A stretch of 41,373 bases of DNA, from IMG/VR virus record IMGVR_UViG_3300000255_000004, positions 737-42,109 of that record. One strand, 5' to 3'. A program made the translations under genes and the position numbers. Position 1 is the first letter of the stretch, and each line of letters begins with the position of its first letter. This DNA is from a virus. Below are positions 39,101-41,373 of the stretch, piece by piece. The notes beneath the pieces are model-generated. The model was not told the origin of the DNA, did no database searches, and was given only the letters and a program-made list of their open reading frames with translations.

Positions 39101-40140
39101 GCGAATATGTATCTATAAATAATGGTGTAGATGATACATTTGATTTGTTTATGTCTGGCACCAATAAGGTATCTTTAAAAAACAATGAAATAATAGATAA
39201 TAAATATAACATAGAAGTGAAATATTATGAGCCATATAATATTGATAGATCATATAGAGTAAGAAATAAGAGAAGAGGGAGAGGTTGGTTTAAACGATAT
39301 CCTAAAAACATACCAGATATATCAGGAACATATCCAATGTCATATAGATTAACTATGACTAATCATGGAATGGGATTATATATTGGACACGAAACCTTAT
39401 CGGTGGATTCTAATGATTCATCTTGGTTTTCGGTGCAGTTGACTGTAGATAATATTACTGGACTACCTATAACGGGTGGTAATTATGTATTTGATACTCA
39501 TCCTGTTCATTGTTTATATTCTTGTACTGATGAACATATATATCCGGCAGATTATGGTATATATTATTCAGAATCTTCTCGTAATTTACAAACTTTTGAT
39601 TCTGAAATAACAGAATTGCAAGATTCTTATGGAAATTCATATTCATTATCAGAAACGGGGATTTTAAATACATCTGGTAATGTGGTTTCATTAGTATATA
39701 AACCAGATTTAGAAGATACGTTAATTTCTGATTCGATGGAACCTAAAATCTGGAGATATGTTGTCAGAGAAAGTGATATGGAAACCCCGTGGAATATTCA
39801 TATTTTGGCAACCAAAAATAATGTTGATAGTGATGCCATAATCAACAGCTTGGAACAACAGGTTATAACCAAAGACAACAAGTACATAATCAATTTTCCA
39901 TCCAATTTAACAGGCACTCGGTGTGTTTACCCAAACGAAGATTTGGATATTTTTGCGTATACTTCAGCATCGGTTGTGTCTGAGAGTAGTATTGAACCGA
40001 TTGTCCGTTATAAGTATGATGGTACGAATGATGACACTCGGCATTACGTTGGGTTGAAATCATTGTCACACGGCAACGGAATGCGGATACTTATGTTGAG
40101 TAATTCGGTGTATATACTCAACAGCGATATAAATATATAG
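30112..40140 (+). CDS. Giant 3342-residue virion protein with RCC1-like propeller and Ig-like repeats
   Basis: The largest gene of the window, an uninterrupted frame. Residues 1-237 and 3051-3342 match the preceding 780-residue protein (EFDERERLYFDDVEF, GIPNPMYGWLKVN, LVDVIYED; then GWFKRYP, PMSYRLTMTNHGMGL, HPVHCLYSCT). Between them lie about 2,813 residues. In order these are short repeats with a W-x-F...W...G-x-v-K-L pattern (about 364-657), three RCC1-like repeats (674-830), an insertion with four cysteines and a beta-rich region (830-1490), six more RCC1-like repeats (1490-1836), a linker, and eight Ig-like repeats (about 2057-2997). RCC1 folds are seven-bladed propellers best known from eukaryotes but also found in bacteria. 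Here it is probably a display or binding module on the tail. No signal peptide, membrane segment or enzyme motif was found. No ribosome binding site is evident. It starts six bases after the previous gene. Confidence 0.85.
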   Translation: MSVFNNNTISLDELTHYGISNSNNGYVSVSSLLISLVDDLTKDWQMYNGNKEEGNELRNIEDDTLITKKYFNLIYPATGYDGTANFTNIVDGDFKQHVIVLESTDEMMFGQVWRMRLEFDERERLYFDDVEFTEELYQLNLKLDSVLYTTYELGNVVSDSKYKSKEKITNHPGYTFDDTLTESWEINVGIPNPMYGWLKVNNATASQLYNDGTIGGIYDYREISRTHGQLVDVIYEDILSYRQPSTKVNVALTVDGILHGESSYNINGDILTLVKSQPDGAIIQVRYESSLIEDTITDTFTSNGETTTFTLTESILLDEIKPIADTIYMMDTTVAAGSTVDFDITNIYNNKIIPYIQKYVYNVLDNKGWESIVEGEWVYNSELIEFVDGGIKLIPNIETVTEQQESIVTTTWDFQNSDEWTSLDDKIEIINGSIQLKTELIEHMYAELQLLPSTPFNWTFDDTNDWIYDTQNIEFNDGTVKLKPSITNIYESQYVPRINTSWDFNDENKWNYNTELLVFNNGVVKLNGTLINVLGEQDVLSDVTFDFNDNVLWTKSAEMDVVDGVVKLKGVTNTVTDYIYNSTPIAFDMSDVSVYYNADLIDQSDDGISIKLQPTYTPQDTIVDNLQWNIFDDNMYSIVNSENKSLNVENNTLSTTTTFHPRVPAIYGIPATAKIRQLDSGNGFHTCLMDSGELYVQGVNNDGQLGLGHTDEVTEWMLSLSNIRKVVCGDSHLLAIGLNNKLYATGNNTWCQLGKDFGFDTNDVGDKSYYSIDNWRLSHDGPIKDVWAGGNSSIISLAGQTANTMYWSGENRDNQLSVSKSHDRKSWWSGVDQEYKYREFVTGGWLSWDSNCRGIYSDDPDYISLSNDVSNPATWWLGTIKGYQEIFRMGKTHTHTYRKNKDSNNQNIPFSDYFKIDKSDRSLEDLTENEPILFMSGSSDDVIVGHNTKGISWRLANRYKSEVLYDVATTRYLQKTYEHVSIDNGITSTGNTVSTYKGIAAFKNASLKNAPFATYWNNVTKPPTQHSQSQSAESFNASRTYTFEVSFTNPTVLSGLIFKYDLKDTYKVSPVYTPHGGNNSTWYIYGKDGNTFSAKQTGYFLRYDVKRVVDRSYSVSTSGVWTGKFRKKTIYNCGWKYCYVSYNVNYGNQTCPAVDSNGYQTGGTIVGNSSWKSCGRSHGVKEYGYDFYKTAKTDAGVYNLKNGTYSRHPYSFLYTYSDTRTSVTTTIRTWEHVVELKWDNINAHKTFHIETMTGLDLSKVSNNSSQIKEIVGVITKGGYHIDTSYDPVECIKSSSLYNVIIYKSGKIELRDKNNPNDISYTGTSVGESVEYIGNYVSVGKDSIMWYNSTDTNFKLQTTNLVDVDTPMYVYPEYTAPVPEYVDYDTSLTVESISPISMGSGDHQELFTDEFIITLEPNESIDVTLSHDHNDYLGQLLTQVSVMNPVETSTTWGGIGVLDTTSFDKTNGIAGVLNRLQLDRDTSNESTFQLTNVVDISCGDSHCLALLDTGEVYGIGDNSKLQLGGLSEGGSYNEWTKLDIRVAAEDPALIAKDVVCGYNRSAIILENDDLLVCGERGLDYMGVGQEIWLEEEGTGNPWVAVGKEIPNIFWRFSSISNVKSIAFGKRFSMVVKHDGTVWATGSGNHLGTTSTGRRSSRDWVQSNITAVDYVICGDHYAISVKSDGTMYVTGADNPGYGTHFLPVWTNAGGLSSMGVSGYEFNMNWYEMSGTFGPSTLAKVVCGKEHTMTLGTDGFVRGTGQKIGSSSRGQLGYPIGVSPLNGSSSTRGWGLLGFVLSDITDVIDIECGAYSTYALKKDGSIWACGWNTTGELGVGNNIEIHYGPNLWRRISVESSLLGTIGLPIGSYNGKLNYISIDHMFTDDTHNNLITKIYFAHPIPNLRRIYVLFNGVLQKKTGYSFEDVPPGLTHQVDGVDVPVEYILVVEGYYPWFNSSTPIEIYEYSFISPGDYFNYWLVANDRDRSRFASDPLDVKGLLDGFCQLGVGPSDNSNNVAILYAGISGISNGEGVSKFVFTGGITGTYNPYYLSGITESTQSILLDNVFYIESLSFIEEIKPTNTNIKYALSFDNGYTWNTPTNSDIDITTHGVDADVIMDYDFNTIPSSATTLDIQMYFTTEDDDITPSVRDIKFNVKPFTFSQKQNILGDDVTLITSGTNIVSIKNNTIHKESYKIITSYITQQVSDVTRSVPTSIVIDDTVPDGTTILYSLSFDNKDNWTTANNSTDMNTFDFTSYTVDDIYLKITMTATGDVTPTINLISLKLTNTLDVFVKDIYPSETIIGIKKTGISSLLNTDNLNDVRDISINATTPTGTSIEYYGDFSTDPTTQQPISTASNLSPVVVNGDTFYLIIKLKTTDDAITPTIENVSFDLHEKDVPYIHDVDIYSTDPNIVNNMSYVPIDVSKITSIEHVVLTHDIPDNTSIKFKIDIDGVESTYDTVEMFSYYLKSDTFIADISGKTEMIIGIELSSTSERISPSISSMILNINESYDIIVSTHIDYKTNGVMYTNNTIDILDMSSIESVLINEHNPLETDVRYSVSFDGKDTWEHGNGSDFTGGYSLSELNNFLVGSDIENKNNLDIAICLISSDDGTISPSVSSLILNMTEKFNIIINTPTSYPEHGYVQTNISISLHDIESIDNVIVDETVPLTTDIKYVISTDSRNDWVTQSGSVNVSQISNVINNGMTSTEFITYLKSSDFKNVLGTDNGQTLDIMAVLISHDNIYTPSLFGITLEVSKMTQVVESTTIEYDTLSADNYITSDAIPLSSAYIISIDSIVIDETIPTGTSIKYGVSTNGTDFVYRNDSNELSSYITGLSINNIESLYIQLNISTTDTGLTPFVNSITLNSTDSREVVIDSVETYNTNNSSSIISDFILLDDRPSSDEYTIGVHKIKTITINETKPTGTDIKYSAKFSENGSWEISTGDISDVEYGHSSDDFKTWIENKDFDGINTMSIGIHLMSNDDGTATPSVGSIILDILDIGEYVSINNGVDDTFDLFMSGTNKVSLKNNEIIDNKYNIEVKYYEPYNIDRSYRVRNKRRGRGWFKRYPKNIPDISGTYPMSYRLTMTNHGMGLYIGHETLSVDSNDSSWFSVQLTVDNITGLPITGGNYVFDTHPVHCLYSCTDEHIYPADYGIYYSESSRNLQTFDSEITELQDSYGNSYSLSETGILNTSGNVVSLVYKPDLEDTLISDSMEPKIWRYVVRESDMETPWNIHILATKNNVDSDAIINSLEQQVITKDNKYIINFPSNLTGTRCVYPNEDLDIFAYTSASVVSESSIEPIVRYKYDGTNDDTRHYVGLKSLSHGNGMRILMLSNSVYILNSDINI
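31201..32080 (+). repeat. Short W/F-rich repeats in the giant protein
   Basis: Five to seven units of about 40-55 residues share a pattern like WDFNDENKWNYNTE followed by a hydrophobic strand and DG.VKLK. The clearest are at about 31330-31430, 31480-31580, 31610-31700 and 31735-31830. The last two of the run are degenerate. Confidence 0.7.
32131..35620 (+). other. RCC1-like repeat region, split by an insertion
   Basis: Nine repeats are visible by pattern (hydrophobic strand, CG..H..al..dG.ly..G.n..gQLG). The first three lie at 32131-32600 (GNGFHTCLMDSGELYVQG, VVCGDSHLLAIG, WAGGNSSIIS). The other six lie at about 34586-35620 (ISCGDSHCLALLDTGEVYG, VVCGYNRSAII, FGKRFSMVVKHDGTVWATG, VICGDHYAIS, VVCGKEHTMTLG, IECGAYSTYALKKDGSIWA). 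About 660 residues separate the groups and include two weak, degenerate repeat-like stretches near 33980-34150. Confidence 0.75.
35419..35439 (+). repeat. Perfect 9-bp inverted repeat with 3-base loop
   Basis: GGATACCCC, loop ATA, then GGGGTATCC. It lies in frame between the last two RCC1-like repeats. Two further palindromes follow within 31 bases (35440-35450 and ACCCGCGGGT at 35461-35470). Confidence 0.8.
36280..39100 (+). repeat. Eight Ig-like repeats in the giant protein
   Basis: Each unit of roughly 80-130 residues begins with a pattern like I.tI.I.ET.PTGT.IKY..SFDg...W and ends L.I...L.S.D...TPSV.SI.L. Clear starts are near 36300, 36730, 37060, 37380, 37715, 38065, 38480 and 38835. 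The protein match is good but the DNA differs between units, so the expansion is old. Confidence 0.75.
40128..40135 (+). promoter_or_regulatory. Candidate T4-type late promoter box, upstream copy
   Basis: Exact TATAAATA, overlapping the last codons and stop region of the giant gene, 54 bases before the next ATG at 40189. TATAAATA is the T4 late promoter -10 consensus. A chance match is possible in AT-rich DNA. Confidence 0.4.
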
Positions 40141-40155
40141 ACAATATTGCATAAT

Positions 40156-40163
40156 TATAAATA
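40156..40163 (+). promoter_or_regulatory. Candidate T4-type late promoter box, downstream copy
   Basis: Exact TATAAATA in the 48-base gap before the last gene. A transcript starting a few bases downstream would keep the AGGAG site at 40178-40182 and give a short leader, the arrangement typical of T4 late genes. Confidence 0.55.
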
Positions 40164-40177
40164 TAATAAATAAACTT

Positions 40178-40182
40178 AGGAG
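40178..40182 (+). promoter_or_regulatory. Ribosome binding site of the last gene
   Basis: AGGAG, 6 bases before the ATG at 40189. It is among the strongest sites in the window. Confidence 0.75.
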
Positions 40183-40188
40183 TTAAAA

Positions 40189-41373
40189 ATGCCTTTATCA
40201 AGCGGTTACAGCATACAAAGGAATGAGATAATAACTATTCCACACAAAATACAAACTGAAATTCATGTTGGCGTTGGTGAAACCATTTTGCCTTTGCATG
40301 GGAAAATAGATTTTTCTGATAAGTCATGGGATTGGAATATTACGGTAAATGGAACTCAATATTTGCTGGATAGGACGTTAGGTAATAATTTCCAAAATGC
40401 TACTGATCCTGTTGTTGCCAGTCAAATCGTTAGTATTGATGAAGAAAAAAGGTATTGGGATAGCGACCAATCTTCTGAAATATATACGGAAGGTGATCAT
40501 GTTGAAAGTGGGATAGTTTCGTTTGAACAAACTATTGGTTCATTTGGTGGACTTAGATTTAAAAATGGGTATCATCCGGCTCAAGGCGAACACATAGAAA
40601 TTGAATATCGTATACATCAAGAACAATGGTCATCTTCTAGTGGCGGGTTGTTATATCAATTAGCTAAGGATTTGTGTGTAAACCCATATGATTCTCCTGA
40701 AATAAAACAAATTAGTCCTAATAACTTTGTAGCCGAGTCAAACGATAATACATCTGCTAGAAAGGGTTTCGTTAAATTGTTCGCCCATGGAGTATCTGTG
40801 ATCGGTGATTGGAGTGATACTACACTACACCAATTTAAATTGACTGTTAATGGCGAAGAAGTGACAGTGACTGAAGGTGCTGTAGGAGATTGGGCAAGTA
40901 GTTTTGGTGATATTGATGCCAAAACACTTGAAATTTGTGGTAAAATTCAATCTTCAATAACTACAGCTCTATCTGCTAACTCGATGGATGGTGTATCTGT
41001 ATTGATTAATAGTGCATCCGATCAAGTTAATGATGGTGTGGTGTTTTTTGTTGAACACGATTTAGCACCATTAGTATCTGTAGTTTGGGATCCCATATCG
41101 ACTAACAGTGCCGGTCCTAACGATCCACCCGAATTTGATGTCACTACTATCTTTACTTTTGAAGATTTTACTGGTTATCAATCTATTTCATTTGTTGAAT
41201 CGTCTACTGGGAAATTTGTAGTGCCGTTGAATCCCAACGGATTTCTTGATGATGCTGCGGTTGGTGGTTCTGGTATTTATCAACGAAGAGTTAAAACTAT
41301 AACACCGGCTTCATCGGAGGCTCCATATAATGTTGGATTATGGAAATTAAAAAGACAAGATTCATTGAAGTTT
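40189..41373 (+). CDS. Unrecognised virion protein, 3' end beyond the window
   Basis: An open frame of 395 codons with no stop before the window ends. The start is firm: ATG behind AGGAG and a TATAAATA box. I do not recognise the family. The first 150 residues look beta-rich (KIDFSDKSWDWNITVNGTQY, GIVSFEQTIGSFGGLRFKNG). GGLLYQLAKDL at about 149-159 resembles GLLHALATDL and SLLISLVDDL in the two preceding proteins. A later stretch (FKLTVNGEEVTVTEG, SSITTALSANSMDGVSVLI, VVFFVEH) loosely parallels the extra domain of the 780-residue protein. It is therefore possibly a third, divergent member of the same set of tail proteins. That link is weak and by eye. Confidence 0.75.
   Translation, partial: MPLSSGYSIQRNEIITIPHKIQTEIHVGVGETILPLHGKIDFSDKSWDWNITVNGTQYLLDRTLGNNFQNATDPVVASQIVSIDEEKRYWDSDQSSEIYTEGDHVESGIVSFEQTIGSFGGLRFKNGYHPAQGEHIEIEYRIHQEQWSSSSGGLLYQLAKDLCVNPYDSPEIKQISPNNFVAESNDNTSARKGFVKLFAHGVSVIGDWSDTTLHQFKLTVNGEEVTVTEGAVGDWASSFGDIDAKTLEICGKIQSSITTALSANSMDGVSVLINSASDQVNDGVVFFVEHDLAPLVSVVWDPISTNSAGPNDPPEFDVTTIFTFEDFTGYQSISFVESSTGKFVVPLNPNGFLDDAAVGGSGIYQRRVKTITPASSEAPYNVGLWKLKRQDSLKF

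Noticed and set aside
38823-39212. Open frame of 129 codons on the minus strand
   Set aside because: It lies antisense within the giant gene, overlaps another antisense frame, has low-complexity content and no ribosome binding site. The plus-strand frame carries clear repeats.
1-41373. tRNA genes, CRISPR arrays, introns, homing endonucleases, insertion sequences or integrase sites
   Set aside because: Nothing supports them: coding is nearly continuous, all large gaps are under 60 bases, and the repeats seen are in-frame protein repeats.

Overview
This window is a late structural block from the genome of a T4-superfamily bacteriophage with a contractile tail. All genes lie on the + strand. 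They are packed with gaps of 0 to 58 bases and several overlaps, and the DNA is strongly AT-rich. No bacterial housekeeping gene, tRNA, CRISPR array, transposase or integrase was seen. The host cannot be named from this stretch. Several proteins resemble those of cyanophages, pelagiphages and other environmental T4 relatives more than enteric T4 itself, which is inference from remembered family patterns.

Bases 1-4391 encode the baseplate hub and inner wedge: a gp27-like hub (cut by the window edge), a gp5-like spike with an OB fold and C-terminal beta-helix but no lysozyme domain, gp25 and gp6. Bases 4396-21969 hold the outer baseplate. They encode a 2819-residue mosaic protein in the place of T4 gene 7, an enlarged gp8, and a 2403-residue DUF4815-type protein. 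Bases 21975-27753 carry a small coiled-coil protein, two related fibres with fibritin-like repeats and tail-collar-type tips, an unrecognised 181-residue protein between them, and a small Cys-containing protein.

Bases 27763-41373 carry a second set of large virion proteins that I cannot name. A 780-residue protein is followed by a 3342-residue relative that shares both its ends. The giant one has about 2,813 residues inserted between those ends: short W/F-rich repeats, an RCC1-like propeller split by a further insertion, and eight Ig-like repeats. A further gene begins at 40189 behind two exact T4-type late promoter boxes (TATAAATA) and a good ribosome binding site, and it runs off the window.

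The genes would together build the tail end of the virion: hub and spike on the axis, wedges around it, and long modular proteins reaching out to the host surface. The three largest genes fill about 62% of the window. The most unusual content is the modular expansion of the outer proteins (LamG-like, EF-hand/dockerin-like, Cys-pair, GSGY, RCC1-like and Ig-like modules) around conserved baseplate cores.
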